DNA of 64,000 bases from Alphaproteobacteria bacterium (GTDB lineage: Bacteria; Pseudomonadota; Alphaproteobacteria; Reyranellales; Reyranellaceae). The position numbers were made by a program, and so were the translations under genes. The stretch spans positions 496,001 to 560,000 of the forward strand of contig JAHBYP010000005.1 in NCBI GenBank assembly GCA_019635875.1. The letters run 5' to 3'. The notes under the pieces are model-generated. The model was not told where the DNA came from. It made no database searches and saw nothing but the letters and a program-made list of their open reading frames with translations. This document shows positions 28,707 to 37,654 of this stretch, piece by piece. How positions within the stretch are numbered: position 1 is the first letter of the stretch; each line of letters starts with the position of its first letter.

Positions 28707-29504
28707 ATGGCCGCGACGTCCGAGCAGATCGCCGACTACGTGATGAACCTGCGCCGCACGCGCACCACGGCGGGCTGGTGGCCCAAGGCGCTGACGCCGG
28801 CAGGCGAGGACGCCGCCTACGCCGCGCAGGACGCGCTGCTGAAGCGCGTCATCCCCGAGGATGGCGAGGTCGTCGGCTACAAGATCGGCCTGACCTCGCC
28901 GGCGATCCTCAAGCAGACCGGATTGAAGAATCCTGCCTATGGCGCGATCCGCAAGTCGCGCGTCTTCGAGCGCGAGGTGACGCTGAAGGCGGCCAACCAC
29001 GTGCGCCTTGGCCTCGAGCTGGAGATCATCCTGACGGTCAACGCCGACGTGCCGCCGCCACCGGCCGGCAAGCCCTACACGAAGGAGACCATCACGCCCT
29101 TCATCGAATCGGCGCGCGCCGGCTTCGAGCTGATCGAGGATCGCGGCTCGGACTACTCGCGCCTGTCGGCGATGGCGCTGATCATCGATGTCGGCTGGAA
29201 CTGGGGCTCGCTGCTGGCGCCGGTCAATCCCGACTGGCGCAAGCTCGACATCGGCAATCTCAAGGGCACGGTTTCGTTCGACGGCGAGGAGGTCGCATCG
29301 GGCAATTCCGGCGATGTGCTGGGCCATTGCGTGAATTCGCTGGCCTGGGTCGCCAATCGCCTGGCCGATCACGGCAAGATCCTGAAGAAGGGCATGATCG
29401 TCTCGACCGGCTCGATGGTCGCCTGCCAGTTCATCCCGGTGGGCACGACGGCGGTCGGCCGCATCGAGGGCCTCGGCGAGGTCACGGTGCGCTACGAGTT
29501 CTGA
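28707..29504 (+). CDS. 2-keto-4-pentenoate hydratase / fumarylacetoacetate hydrolase-family protein
   Basis: A 265-residue enzyme of the MhpD group with AGAGGA 8 bases before the ATG. VVGYKIGLTSPAILKQ is the substrate-binding signature, and GLELEIILTV carries the metal-binding ExE pair. FELIEDRGSDY and STGSMVACQFIPVGTTAVG follow, as in hydratases and oxaloadipate decarboxylases. It hydrates 2-hydroxypenta-2,4-dienoate or decarboxylates a related acid in meta-cleavage pathways. No other ring-cleavage gene is near, so the pathway is uncertain. Confidence 0.85.
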   Translation: MAATSEQIADYVMNLRRTRTTAGWWPKALTPAGEDAAYAAQDALLKRVIPEDGEVVGYKIGLTSPAILKQTGLKNPAYGAIRKSRVFEREVTLKAANHVRLGLELEIILTVNADVPPPPAGKPYTKETITPFIESARAGFELIEDRGSDYSRLSAMALIIDVGWNWGSLLAPVNPDWRKLDIGNLKGTVSFDGEEVASGNSGDVLGHCVNSLAWVANRLADHGKILKKGMIVSTGSMVACQFIPVGTTAVGRIEGLGEVTVRYEF

Positions 29505-29526
29505 CGCCGTTCGGACCATGCCCCTC

Positions 29527-29591
29527 TGTCATTCCGAGCGTAGCGAGGGATCCAGGACGGTCCTGGATCCCTCGCTACGCTCGGGATGACA
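29527..29591. repeat. Palindromic repeat, family B, copy 1
   Basis: A near-perfect 65-base palindrome with arms of about 32 bases: TGTCATTCCGAGCG at one end and CGCTCGGGATGACA at the other, with GGATCCAGGAC at the centre. It lies between convergent genes and could also end both transcripts. Confidence 0.88.
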
Positions 29592-29594
29592 AAA

Positions 29595-30374
29595 TCACTT
29601 CGCCGCCATGAGCGCCGCGTCGCGGCGCAGCGCCTCGACCGGCAGGCGGTGCACGCTCGACGCACCGATCGCCAGCGCGTCGTAGGGACCGCCGAAGATC
29701 GCCGCCACCGCGGCGTCGCGCGCGTTGAGCCCGCCGGTGTAGGCGCCGTAGGACGGCAAGATCAGCCGCATGCCGTCGGTGAGGAAGCAGCGCCGGCGCA
29801 GCCCGCGACCGCGCACCACCAGCGAGGCCACCGGATGATAGTGGCCGGAGACCTCGCCGCCGGTGTCGGTGAGCGGCATGGCCAGCGCCTGGTGGCGGAA
29901 CACCAGCCGGCCGAAGGCCAGCTCGATGCTCGCCTGACCGCCCCATTGCCGCGGCGGCGCGGGATCGTGATTGCCGGTGATCCAGATCCAGTCGCGTGCC
30001 GCGCCGACCAGGCGCGTGATCTCGCGCGCATCGGCGGCATCGACGCGCGAGGCGGCCTCGCCGTCGTGGAAGCTGTCGCCGACGCACAGCACGATGCGCG
30101 GTCCGGTCTCGGCGATGGCCTGCGCCAGCCGCGCCAGCGTGGCGCGCGTGTCGTAGGGCGGCAGCAGCTGGCCGGTGCGCATGCCGTACCAGCTGCCCTT
30201 CTCGAGATGCAGGTCGGCCACCGCCAGCAGCCGCTCTGCCGGCCACCACAGCGAGCCGTCGGGCCGCGCCACCAGCTCGACGCCGTTGCAGACGAAGGGC
30301 AGGCCGCCGACGGAACGCGCCGCCGCCGTCGCGCGTTCGCGATCGAATGGCTTGAAGCGAGTGGCGGGTTCCAT
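29595..30374 (-). CDS. pdeM: PdeM-like metallophosphoesterase
   Basis: 259 residues from the ATG at 30374. The metal-binding set is VADLHLEKGS (DxH), VGDSFHD, TGNHDP and SGHYHP, which matches the ligase-associated DNA-damage-response endonuclease PdeM. WWPAERLLAVADLHLEKG is especially close to that family. The first 25 residues are an extra N-terminal piece, so a later start is possible. PdeM usually sits beside an ATP-dependent DNA ligase and Lhr helicase genes; none is here. It is divergent from the EipB-like gene. Confidence 0.8.
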   Translation of the reverse strand: MEPATRFKPFDRERATAAARSVGGLPFVCNGVELVARPDGSLWWPAERLLAVADLHLEKGSWYGMRTGQLLPPYDTRATLARLAQAIAETGPRIVLCVGDSFHDGEAASRVDAADAREITRLVGAARDWIWITGNHDPAPPRQWGGQASIELAFGRLVFRHQALAMPLTDTGGEVSGHYHPVASLVVRGRGLRRRCFLTDGMRLILPSYGAYTGGLNARDAAVAAIFGGPYDALAIGASSVHRLPVEALRRDAALMAAK

Positions 30375-30504
30375 GGCGGATGGCGGCGTTCTTGGCCTTG
30401 TGCGCGCGAGAGGGGACGCGCAGCTTACACCGTCGCCCATGCCTGCGGGAACGCCGACACTGCGTCGCGTTGACCTGCCGGCGTTCCGCCATCATGGTCG
30501 CGCC

Positions 30505-31296
30505 ATGCGATCGCTTCGCCGCCTCGCGGCCTGCCTTATTCTGCTGGCGTTGCCGGGCGCGCCGACACTGGCGGCCGACCTCGCGCCGCATCGCGCCGAG
30601 TACGTGATCCGCCTGGGCACGGCGATCAACGGCGTGCAGATCGGCACGGCGCGCCAGCGGCTGACCTTCGACTGCCGCTACTGGCGCATCGAGCGCGATG
30701 TCGGCTTCGCCTTCGTGCTCACCTCCATGCTGCGCTACGCCACCGAGTCGCGGCTGCGCGGCGAGGAGACGGTGGGCGGCAGCGCCTTCACCTACCAGCT
30801 CGAGCGGCGCATCAACGATCATCCCGAGCACATCACCGGCAAGGCGACGAGCAGCCGCGTCGGCGGCACGGCCGAGATCAGGCTGCCGGCGCGCACCATC
30901 GACTTCGCCATGCCCGGCGGCACCGCGCTGCCGGTGGCGGCGATCGCTGCGGCGATCGACCGGCTGAAGGCCGGGCAGACCGCGTTCTCCTTCACCATCT
31001 TCGATCCCGAGGTGACCAGCGACGTCATGACCGTCGACGCCGGCATCGCCTCGCCCGAGCTGCTGCGCCCGCCGCGCCCCGCGTCGCCGGCCGGCGAGCT
31101 CAACATCCAGGCCTGGCCGGTCACCATCGCCTTCACCCGCACCCGCTTCGGCGGCCGGCCGCTGTTCACGCTCTCGATGCTGCTCTACGACACCGGCGTG
31201 ATGGACCGCATCAGCGTCAGCGCCGGCCTGGTCACCGCCGGCGCCGATCTCGTCTCCCTCGCCATGGAACCGCGCCCGGACTGTCCGACGTCGTAG
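30505..31296 (+). CDS. EipB-like (DUF1849) periplasmic envelope protein
   Basis: 263 residues starting with a Sec signal, MRSLRRLAACLILLALPG, and likely cleavage after TLA or LAA. The mature domain opens APHRAEYVIRLG and continues with GTARQRLTFDCRYWRIERD and many alternating beta strands, like the beta-spiral of EipB, a protein needed for cell-envelope integrity in Brucella. Two cysteines are visible in the mature part (DCRYW and PDCPTS), which could form a disulfide. The match is from pattern and is moderately sure. It is followed by a long gene-free, repeat-rich stretch. Confidence 0.65.
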   Translation: MRSLRRLAACLILLALPGAPTLAADLAPHRAEYVIRLGTAINGVQIGTARQRLTFDCRYWRIERDVGFAFVLTSMLRYATESRLRGEETVGGSAFTYQLERRINDHPEHITGKATSSRVGGTAEIRLPARTIDFAMPGGTALPVAAIAAAIDRLKAGQTAFSFTIFDPEVTSDVMTVDAGIASPELLRPPRPASPAGELNIQAWPVTIAFTRTRFGGRPLFTLSMLLYDTGVMDRISVSAGLVTAGADLVSLAMEPRPDCPTS

Positions 31297-31549
31297 TTCC
31301 GTCCCCCGTGGGGACGAGAAGGCAGGAAGAAGGGTCTTGATAAATTCACGAATTGGGTAAATAAGGAATTACCAAGCACAGCCCAGTGGTCCTTCAATCA
31401 TGACACCCGGTGCGGGGTGCGACAGACCGACAACATGGAAATGGCGCCGACCGGTCGATGGCGGCGCCACGGGCAGGCGCGCGACGGGCGCCCGACGGGC
31501 CAGGGCAGCATCGGAAATGCCGAGGGAAGTGAGCGCCGATGCCGACGTT
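31297..31549. other. Gene-free stretch before the CCAAC array
   Basis: I see no gene here. The first 90 bases are comparatively AT-rich (near 31337-31375), unlike the flanking coding DNA. Frames on both strands are open only because GC is high. Confidence 0.4.
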
Positions 31550-31653
31550 CCAACGGTCTTCCAACGGGTTTCCAACCCATTCCAACGCCTTCCAACGGGG
31601 TACCAACAGGTGCTTCCAACGGGTTCCAACCCCCCTTCCAACGGGGTTCCAAC
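31550..31653. repeat. Degenerate 11-base tandem repeat with ten CCAAC units
   Basis: Ten CCAAC pentamers start at 31550, 31561, 31572, 31582, 31592, 31603, 31616, 31626, 31638 and 31649. The mean spacing is 11.0 bases. Most are preceded by TT and followed by GGG or CCC. The repeat is degenerate, not exact. Confidence 0.8.
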
Positions 31654-31661
31654 GTCCCCTG

Positions 31662-31736
31662 CTTCCCCCACCCCCTTAAGGGGGGTGGGGGAAGCCAAGG
31701 ATCAAGACGCTGCGCTGTCGCTTCGCGCCTTGATCC
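31662..31736. repeat. Two adjacent palindromes
   Basis: The first (31662-31694) is CTTCCCCCACCCCC facing GGGGGGTGGGGGAAG across TTAA, with one extra G. The second (31699-31736) has GGATCAAG and CTTGATCC ends. Both resemble dispersed bacterial palindromes and lie just before the DUF1365 relic. Confidence 0.75.
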
Positions 31737-31768
31737 CCGCAAACCTCGAAGCCAGCGAGCGTCCCCAG

Positions 31769-31987
31769 ATGCACCACCGCGATGCCGCCGGCCTCATCCC
31801 GGCAACCGCGCTCAGCGGGCCGCGTTGCACGCTGGACAGGACCGCCGTGTTGCGCCGTTTCGTGGCCAATCCGCTGGTGGCCCTGGCGGTGATATTCCGC
31901 ATACACTGGCGAGCGTTAGGGTTGTGGCGCAAACGGACCCGTTTCCATCCGAGGCCCGAGCCGCCGGGGGAGATGCTCACACGATGA
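31769..31987 (+). pseudogene. C-terminal relic of a DUF1365 gene
   Basis: From LSGPR onward the frame reads TLDRTAVLRRFVANPLVALA and VIFRIHWRALGLWRKR, which closely follows the C-terminal end of DUF1365 proteins. About 200 N-terminal residues are missing: upstream there are only palindromes and the CCAAC array. The stop still overlaps the start of the fatty-acid synthase gene (ATGA), as an intact DUF1365 gene would. In related bacteria DUF1365 sits directly upstream of this synthase. I therefore read this as a decayed neighbour and not as a new small gene. A 72-residue protein from ATG 31769 could still be made. Confidence 0.62.
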
Positions 31988-33189
31988 CCGCCCACCATGG
32001 GACCGCCCGCGATGGTCTGCCGCTGGCCGCTTTCGTGGCCCTGAAGGCGCTCGATCGCCTGAAGGTGGGCGGGCTGACGCTCGGCCTGCCCGACGGCGGC
32101 ACGCGCCGCTTCGCCGGCGGCCAGCCGGGACCCGAGGCGACCATCAACGTGCGCGACTGGCAGGTCTTCTCGCGCGTGCTGTCGTCCGGCGACATGGGCT
32201 TCGCCGAGGGCTACATGGCCGGCGAATGGGACTCGCCCGACCTGGTGCGCCTGCTCGAGCTGATGGCCGCCAACGAGGCGGCGCTGGGGCGCATCGCGCG
32301 GGCCTCGTGGTGGCGCCGCCAGCTGCTGCGGCTCGCCCATCTGGGACACGACAACACCAGGCGCGGATCGCGGCGCAACATCCACGCGCACTACGATCTG
32401 GGCAACGCCTTCTATTCGCTGTGGCTCGATCCGACGATGACCTACTCGTCGGCGCTCTACGACGGCGATTCGTCGCGGCCGCTCGATCAGGCGCAGCGCG
32501 CCAAGTACGAGCGCATCCTCGACCGGCTGGACGCGCGCCAGGGCGATACCCTGCTGGAGATCGGCTGCGGCTGGGGCGGCTTCGCCGAGACCGCGGCGCG
32601 CCGCGGCGTGCGCGTGCGCGCCATCACCATCTCGCGGGAACAGCTCGCCTACGCGCGCAGCCGGCTGAGCCGCGCCGGGCTGGCGCAGATCGCCTCTGTC
32701 GAGTTCCGCGACTACCGCGACGTCGAGGGCACCTACGATCACATCGTGTCGATCGAGATGATCGAGGCGGTGGGCGAGCGCCACTGGCCGAGCTATTTCG
32801 ACGCGCTCAAGCGCCACCTCAATCCCGGCGGCCGCGCCATCGTCCAGGCGATCACCATCGCCGACGATTGCTTCGAGCGCTATCGCCGCGGCGCCGACTT
32901 CATCCAGACCTACATCTTCCCCGGCGGCATGCTGCCCTCGGCCGCGACCCTGCGCGCCCAGGCAAGGCGCGCCGGCATGGCGCTGGCCGGCGCGCACGAG
33001 TTCGGCCGCGACTACGCCCGCACCCTGGAGGCCTGGCTCGGCCGGTTCGACGGCGTCGTCGACAGGGTGAGGGGCCTGGGCTTCGACGACCGGTTCGTGC
33101 GCATGTGGCGCTACTATCTGGCCTACTGCGCCGCCGGCTTCTCCAGCGGGCGCACGGACGTCATCCAGGCGGAATTCACGCACAGCTGA
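31984..33189 (+). CDS. cfa: Cyclopropane-fatty-acyl-phospholipid synthase
   Basis: A 401-residue SAM-dependent enzyme. The N-terminal lipid-binding region has SSGDMGFAEGYMAGEW, followed by HYDLGNAFYSLWLD and MTYSSALYDG, both hallmarks of the family. LLEIGCGWGGFAETAA (about residues 193-208) binds SAM. QAITIADDCFERYR and DFIQTYIFPGGMLPS complete the active site. It adds a methylene group across double bonds in membrane phospholipids. Its ATG overlaps the end of the DUF1365 relic by 4 bases. A MelB-type transporter follows after 64 bases, a common arrangement. Confidence 0.93.
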   Translation: MTAHHGTARDGLPLAAFVALKALDRLKVGGLTLGLPDGGTRRFAGGQPGPEATINVRDWQVFSRVLSSGDMGFAEGYMAGEWDSPDLVRLLELMAANEAALGRIARASWWRRQLLRLAHLGHDNTRRGSRRNIHAHYDLGNAFYSLWLDPTMTYSSALYDGDSSRPLDQAQRAKYERILDRLDARQGDTLLEIGCGWGGFAETAARRGVRVRAITISREQLAYARSRLSRAGLAQIASVEFRDYRDVEGTYDHIVSIEMIEAVGERHWPSYFDALKRHLNPGGRAIVQAITIADDCFERYRRGADFIQTYIFPGGMLPSAATLRAQARRAGMALAGAHEFGRDYARTLEAWLGRFDGVVDRVRGLGFDDRFVRMWRYYLAYCAAGFSSGRTDVIQAEFTHS

Positions 33190-33253
33190 AGCTTGGCGTA
33201 TCGACTGCGAGCCATCATAGTCGCGACCAACGAAAGACACAGGAAGGCTACCC

Positions 33254-34747
33254 TTGCAACTCGCCGCCGCCGGCTCGCCGGATTCGACGACGTACGTAAA
33301 GCTTCCCTTCAACAGACTGGTCGCCTACGCGACGCTGCAGCTGCCGCTCAACATGGCGGCGCTGCCGGTCGTGCTGAACGTGCCGAAATTCTATGGCGAC
33401 GCGCTGGGCCTGTCCTTCGCCGCGCTGGGCACCTACCTCCTGATCACGCGCATGATCGACGCGCTGCAGGATCCGCTGATCGGCTACATCAGCGACCGCA
33501 TGACCAGGCGCCCGCGCGGCCGGCTGATCTTCGTCTTCATGTGCATGCCCCTGCTGGTCGGCGGCTTCCTGATGCTGTTCGATCCGCCGTCGAAGGCGGC
33601 GCTGGGCACCGGCGGGCTGACCGCCTGGCTGCTGGCGGCGCTGGTCATCGTGCATCTCGGCTATGCCGGCGTATCGATCAGCTATCACGCCCATGGCGCG
33701 GACCTGACCGACGACTACAACGAACGCACGCGCGTGACCGTGGCGCGCGAGGTCTTCGGGCTCACCGGCATGACGCTCGCCGTCGTGCTGCCGGCCCTGC
33801 TGATCAATCCCGACATCCACAGCGACATCGCCGAGGCCTGGCAGGCGGCCACCGCGGCGCTGGCCAGCGCAAGGGCGGCGGGCGACAGCGTGGCGGTCGC
33901 CGCCGCGCAGGCCACCGTCAACGGCCTGAAGCAGGCCGCCGAGATCAAGGGTTACGGCATCTTCGGCATCCTGTTCATCCCGATCGCCATCCTCTGCTTC
34001 CTGCCGAGCTACCTGTGGTCGCCCAACACGGTGCACCCGCCGGTCGAACGCAAGAGTCGCGCCTCGGTGTTCCACGACTTCCTGGCGCCGCTGAAGAATC
34101 CGCGCTTCCGCCGCCTGCTGCTGGTCTTCGTCGTCAACGGCTCGGCGCTGGGCATCGCGGTCAGCGTGATGCTGTTCTACGTCGAGTACGTGCTGAAGGG
34201 CACGACGGTGCAGGCCGGCATGGTGCTGCTGACCTACTTCGTCTCGGCCGCCGCCAGCGTGCCGCTGTGGATGTGGCTGTCGAAGCGCACCAGCAAGGCC
34301 GCCGCCTGGTTCGCCGCCATGGTGCTCACCGTGGTCTCCTTCGGCGGCGCCGGCCTGGTCGGCGAGGGCCAGATGGGGCTGTTCATCGCCATCGCCGTGC
34401 TCACCGGCATGGCGCTGGGCGCCGATTACGGCCTGCCGCCCTCGATTCTCGCCGACATCATCCACGCCGAGGAAGGCGCCGACTCCAAGGGCGAGACCGG
34501 CGCCTATTTCGGTCTCTGGGCGCTCTCGACCAAGCTGGCCACGGCGATCGGCGCGGGACTGTCGCTGCCGGTGGCGGCGATGCTGGGCTTCGACCCGGGC
34601 AATCTGCAGTTCGACACCAACGCGCTGGTCGTCACCTACATCATGCTGCCGATCGGCGTGAAGGTGCTGGCCGGCCTGCTGATCTGGTACATCCGCATCG
34701 AGGCGATGCGCCCCTCGGTGCGCGAGGTCGTGCTCGCCGGCAAGTGA
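33254..34747 (+). CDS. MelB/GPH-family MFS transporter
   Basis: 497 residues starting at TTG 33254, which has AGGAAGG 6 bases upstream and so is preferred over later ATGs. About twelve membrane helices are visible. LITRMIDALQDPLIGYISDR is the GPH-family signature, and YHAHGADLTDDYNERTRVTV the loop after helix 4. A charged, alanine-rich insertion lies near residues 192-230, between helices 6 and 7. Members couple sugars or other solutes to cations. With cfa upstream it may move a lipid precursor instead, but this is not shown by sequence. Confidence 0.85.
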   Translation: MQLAAAGSPDSTTYVKLPFNRLVAYATLQLPLNMAALPVVLNVPKFYGDALGLSFAALGTYLLITRMIDALQDPLIGYISDRMTRRPRGRLIFVFMCMPLLVGGFLMLFDPPSKAALGTGGLTAWLLAALVIVHLGYAGVSISYHAHGADLTDDYNERTRVTVAREVFGLTGMTLAVVLPALLINPDIHSDIAEAWQAATAALASARAAGDSVAVAAAQATVNGLKQAAEIKGYGIFGILFIPIAILCFLPSYLWSPNTVHPPVERKSRASVFHDFLAPLKNPRFRRLLLVFVVNGSALGIAVSVMLFYVEYVLKGTTVQAGMVLLTYFVSAAASVPLWMWLSKRTSKAAAWFAAMVLTVVSFGGAGLVGEGQMGLFIAIAVLTGMALGADYGLPPSILADIIHAEEGADSKGETGAYFGLWALSTKLATAIGAGLSLPVAAMLGFDPGNLQFDTNALVVTYIMLPIGVKVLAGLLIWYIRIEAMRPSVREVVLAGK

Positions 34748-34774
34748 CTATCTGCTCGGGGCGCGCCCCGACCA

Positions 34775-35974
34775 TCAAGAAGTGAACGACAGGGTCTGCG
34801 GCTGACGCATCCCGAAGTCGCGGTTCAGGCCCCACCATTTCTTCGCCACCGTGCCGAAGACGTTGCGGAAGTCGATGGTGTGCTTGAGGTCGCCGTCCTG
34901 CAGGTCGATGAGCGACGGGTAGGCTCCGTGCAGGCCGCCCTTCACCGCGCCGCCCATGACGAATTGCGGCGAGGCGGTGCCGTGGTCGGTGCCGCTGCTG
35001 GCGTTGGGCTTCACGCGGCGGCCGAACTCCGTGTAGGTCATCAACATCACGTCGTTCCAGCGATTGGCCGCGATCAGGTTCCGGCGAAGCGTCGCGAGGC
35101 CACGGCCGAGCTGGCCGAGCAGGCGCTCGTGCACGGTGGCCTGGCCGGCATGCGTGTCGAAGCCGCCCAGCGCCACCTTGACCGCCAGCACCGGCACGCG
35201 CGCCAGCAGGATGCGCGTGGCGAGCTCGAGCTGCTGCGCGAGCGGGCCGTCGCCATAGGCAGCGGCCGGCGCCGGCGCGTTCTTCATGTGCTCGGCCAGG
35301 CCGAGAGAGGCGGCGTGGATCTCGGCGCGCACCTTCAGGATGTGCTCGAGCGCCGGGTTGGTGACTTGCGGTCGCGTGCCGGTCTCGCGCATCGCCCTGG
35401 CCTGGTTGATGAAATTCTCGGCGTCCTGCATGACGATGGTCTGCAGATCGCCGCCGGTGGCGAACAGCGCATTGGTGTCGACGACGACGCTGTCGACCCT
35501 GCGGCCGGCCGGCCGCTTCACGCCGGCGAAGGCCTGCGCCATCCAGCCCTCGGTGATCGTCTGGCTTGCCGCCGAAGCGGTATCCCAGATCTCGATCGAG
35601 CGGAAATGCGAGCGGTTGGGATAGGGATAGCCGACACCCTGCAGGATGGCGAGGTCGCCCGCCTTCCACGCCTCCATCATCGGCGCCAGCGTCTGATGCA
35701 GGCCGACGCGCTCGTCGAGCTGCAGCACGCGCTCGCGCGGGACGGCGAGCGCGCCGCGCGCCCGCTGATAGGCGGGGTCGGCATAGGGCACGAGCGTGTT
35801 CAGCCCGTCATTGCCGCCGCGCAGCTCGACCAGCACCAGGATGCGATCGAAACGGGCGCCCGTCGGCGAGGCCGGCGCCGGCGCGACACCCGGACGGTTC
35901 TGCGCCCACGCAGCGCCGCTGCCCAGGGCGACGGCGAAGCCGGACAGGCCGGCGAGCAGGTCACGACGCAGCAT
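34775..35974 (-). CDS. DUF1501 exported protein
   Basis: 399 residues. The N-terminus MLRRDLLAGLSGFAVALGSG is a signal peptide, possibly twin-arginine (RRDLL), with an AWAQ cleavage site. LVLVELRGGNDGLNTLVPY is the DUF1501 opening, GYPYPNRSHFRSIEIWDTA follows, and ALGGFDTHAGQ and SSGTDHGTASPQFVMGG hold conserved His/Asp residues like those of sulfatase-type alkaline-phosphatase folds. It is co-transcribed with the DUF1800 gene, which ends 8 bases upstream. The two families are found together, and their joint function is unknown. Confidence 0.88.
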   Translation of the reverse strand: MLRRDLLAGLSGFAVALGSGAAWAQNRPGVAPAPASPTGARFDRILVLVELRGGNDGLNTLVPYADPAYQRARGALAVPRERVLQLDERVGLHQTLAPMMEAWKAGDLAILQGVGYPYPNRSHFRSIEIWDTASAASQTITEGWMAQAFAGVKRPAGRRVDSVVVDTNALFATGGDLQTIVMQDAENFINQARAMRETGTRPQVTNPALEHILKVRAEIHAASLGLAEHMKNAPAPAAAYGDGPLAQQLELATRILLARVPVLAVKVALGGFDTHAGQATVHERLLGQLGRGLATLRRNLIAANRWNDVMLMTYTEFGRRVKPNASSGTDHGTASPQFVMGGAVKGGLHGAYPSLIDLQDGDLKHTIDFRNVFGTVAKKWWGLNRDFGMRQPQTLSFTS

Positions 35975-35982
35975 GGTGCGCC

Positions 35983-37638
35983 TCACTTCAGCTGATAGAC
36001 AGGATCGAGCAGCAAGGCGGCCACCGCCTGGCCCGGGGTCGCGCCGGCCGGAAGCGGCACGAGCGGCGGCAGCGGCAGCAGCGTGCGCGTCAGGGTCGGC
36101 ACATCGATGCCGGCAAGCGTCGGGCCCAGCCGCGCGCTCATGCCGGCGTCGCGCAGGCTGCGGCCCTCGACCGGCCGCGGCGGTTCCGGCGCCATCTGCT
36201 CGCGCCGCTCGGCGCGGCGGCCGGGCTTCATCATGCCACCCGGCATCATGCTGTCGGGCCCGTCGTCGGCCGAGGCGACCGACGTCGCCTCGACGATGCG
36301 GCGCAGGATCTGCTGGCGCATCAGCAGGCGGTTGGTGGTGATCCAGTCCTCGCCGCCCGGCCAGCCCTTGACGTTGGGCGGCGACAGCGGCAGCTGGCCC
36401 ATCGCCTGCATGCCGCGCACCAGGCGCGTCTTCTCCGGCACCGGCAGGCCCAGCAGGCGCACCGTGCCGACCATCAGCTCGACCGGCGACTTGATCAGCG
36501 TGCCGCGGTTGGCGCTGTCGCGGAACGCCGGCGCGCCGAACATCGCCCTCAGCAGCGGGCGCATCTCGTACTTCGCATCGCGCAGCACGCCGGCCAGTCG
36601 CCTGATCTCGGCCTGGTCGCGCCTGAGCGACACGAACTCGCGCCACAGCTTGGCGACGACGAACTCCGCGGTGCGCGGCTGCGCAAGGATGATGTCGAGA
36701 ATGTCGCCGCCGTCGAAATTGCCGGTGCGGCCGAGGAAGGTCTTGTCGTTGTTGTCGTGCAGCGCCGGATAGAAGCGGAAGCCGCCGCTCTCGCGATCGA
36801 GGCTCCAGCCGGTGAAGGCGCGCGCCGCCGCCTTGATGTCGGCCTCGGCATAGTGGCCCTCGCCCAGGGTGAAGAGCTCGAGCAGCTCACGGGCGAAGTT
36901 CTCGTTGGGCTGGCTGGCGCGGTTTCGCGCGCCGTCGAGATAGATCAACATCGCCGGGTCGCGCGCGACCTCGCGCAGCAGCGTGGCGAAATTGCCCAGC
37001 GCGTGACGGCGGAACAGCACGTTCTGGCGATAGACCGCCGGCACCAGACGCACCTTCTGCAGGCCGGTCGTGAAGTGGTTGTGCCAGAACAGCACCATGC
37101 GCTCGACCAGTGGCTGGTCGGTGACCAGCATCTCCTCGACCCACCAGTTGCGCAGCTGGCGGTCCTGCTCCTGCAAGGGCGCGGCATTGACCAGCGGCTT
37201 GCCCGCCACGCCGCGCGGGCGTGCCGGTGTCGGCGCCGGTGCGGCGCCGTCGGCGCTCGCGGCGGGTGGCGGAGGGCCGTCCTGAGCGGCGCGTGCCTTG
37301 GCGAGCCGCTCCTGGTAGGCGCGCTGCATGGCACGCACTTCCGCCGGCTTGATGTCGATCCACGACGGCGGCTCGGTGACCGCCCCCGGCTTCCAGCCGC
37401 GCAGCAGGCGCTCGATGGCCGCCTCGTGCGCCATCGTCTCGAAGGCGGCGATCTCGGCCGGCGTCGGCCCGAAGCCGGTGCGCGACAGCAGGTGGCGCGC
37501 GCCGTCGAAGCCGATGCCCGCCGCGCGTGCCGGACGGGTCAGGATCGCCGGCGCGGCGAGGGCCACCAACGCCGTGCCGCCGAGCATGGCGCGGCGTCCC
37601 AGCATCGCACGGCGCCCAGGCATCGCGGTCACGGCCAT
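35983..37638 (-). CDS. DUF1800 exported protein
   Basis: 551 residues with a twin-arginine-like N-terminus in which the segment GRRAML occurs twice in a row, then a hydrophobic stretch and ARA cleavage site. HLLSRTGFGPTPAEI is the DUF1800 opening. ERMVLFWHNHFTTGLQKV, NENFARELLELFTLG and FTGWSL are conserved blocks, and LPLSPPNVKGWPGGEDWI is the usual late motif. A proline/alanine linker lies near 120-145. It is paired with the DUF1501 gene and lies under the same ECF sigma module. Confidence 0.88.
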   Translation of the reverse strand: MAVTAMPGRRAMLGRRAMLGGTALVALAAPAILTRPARAAGIGFDGARHLLSRTGFGPTPAEIAAFETMAHEAAIERLLRGWKPGAVTEPPSWIDIKPAEVRAMQRAYQERLAKARAAQDGPPPPAASADGAAPAPTPARPRGVAGKPLVNAAPLQEQDRQLRNWWVEEMLVTDQPLVERMVLFWHNHFTTGLQKVRLVPAVYRQNVLFRRHALGNFATLLREVARDPAMLIYLDGARNRASQPNENFARELLELFTLGEGHYAEADIKAAARAFTGWSLDRESGGFRFYPALHDNNDKTFLGRTGNFDGGDILDIILAQPRTAEFVVAKLWREFVSLRRDQAEIRRLAGVLRDAKYEMRPLLRAMFGAPAFRDSANRGTLIKSPVELMVGTVRLLGLPVPEKTRLVRGMQAMGQLPLSPPNVKGWPGGEDWITTNRLLMRQQILRRIVEATSVASADDGPDSMMPGGMMKPGRRAERREQMAPEPPRPVEGRSLRDAGMSARLGPTLAGIDVPTLTRTLLPLPPLVPLPAGATPGQAVAALLLDPVYQLK

Positions 37639-37654
37639 GATCGACCTCCCCGGT

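Noticed and set aside
31550..31653. CCAAC array considered as a CRISPR
   Set aside because: The units are 5-8 bases with no spacers of constant length, and no cas genes are near.
31769..31987. New small gene upstream of cfa
   Set aside because: Its residues follow the end of DUF1365, and the expected N-terminal part is missing, so a relic explains it better.
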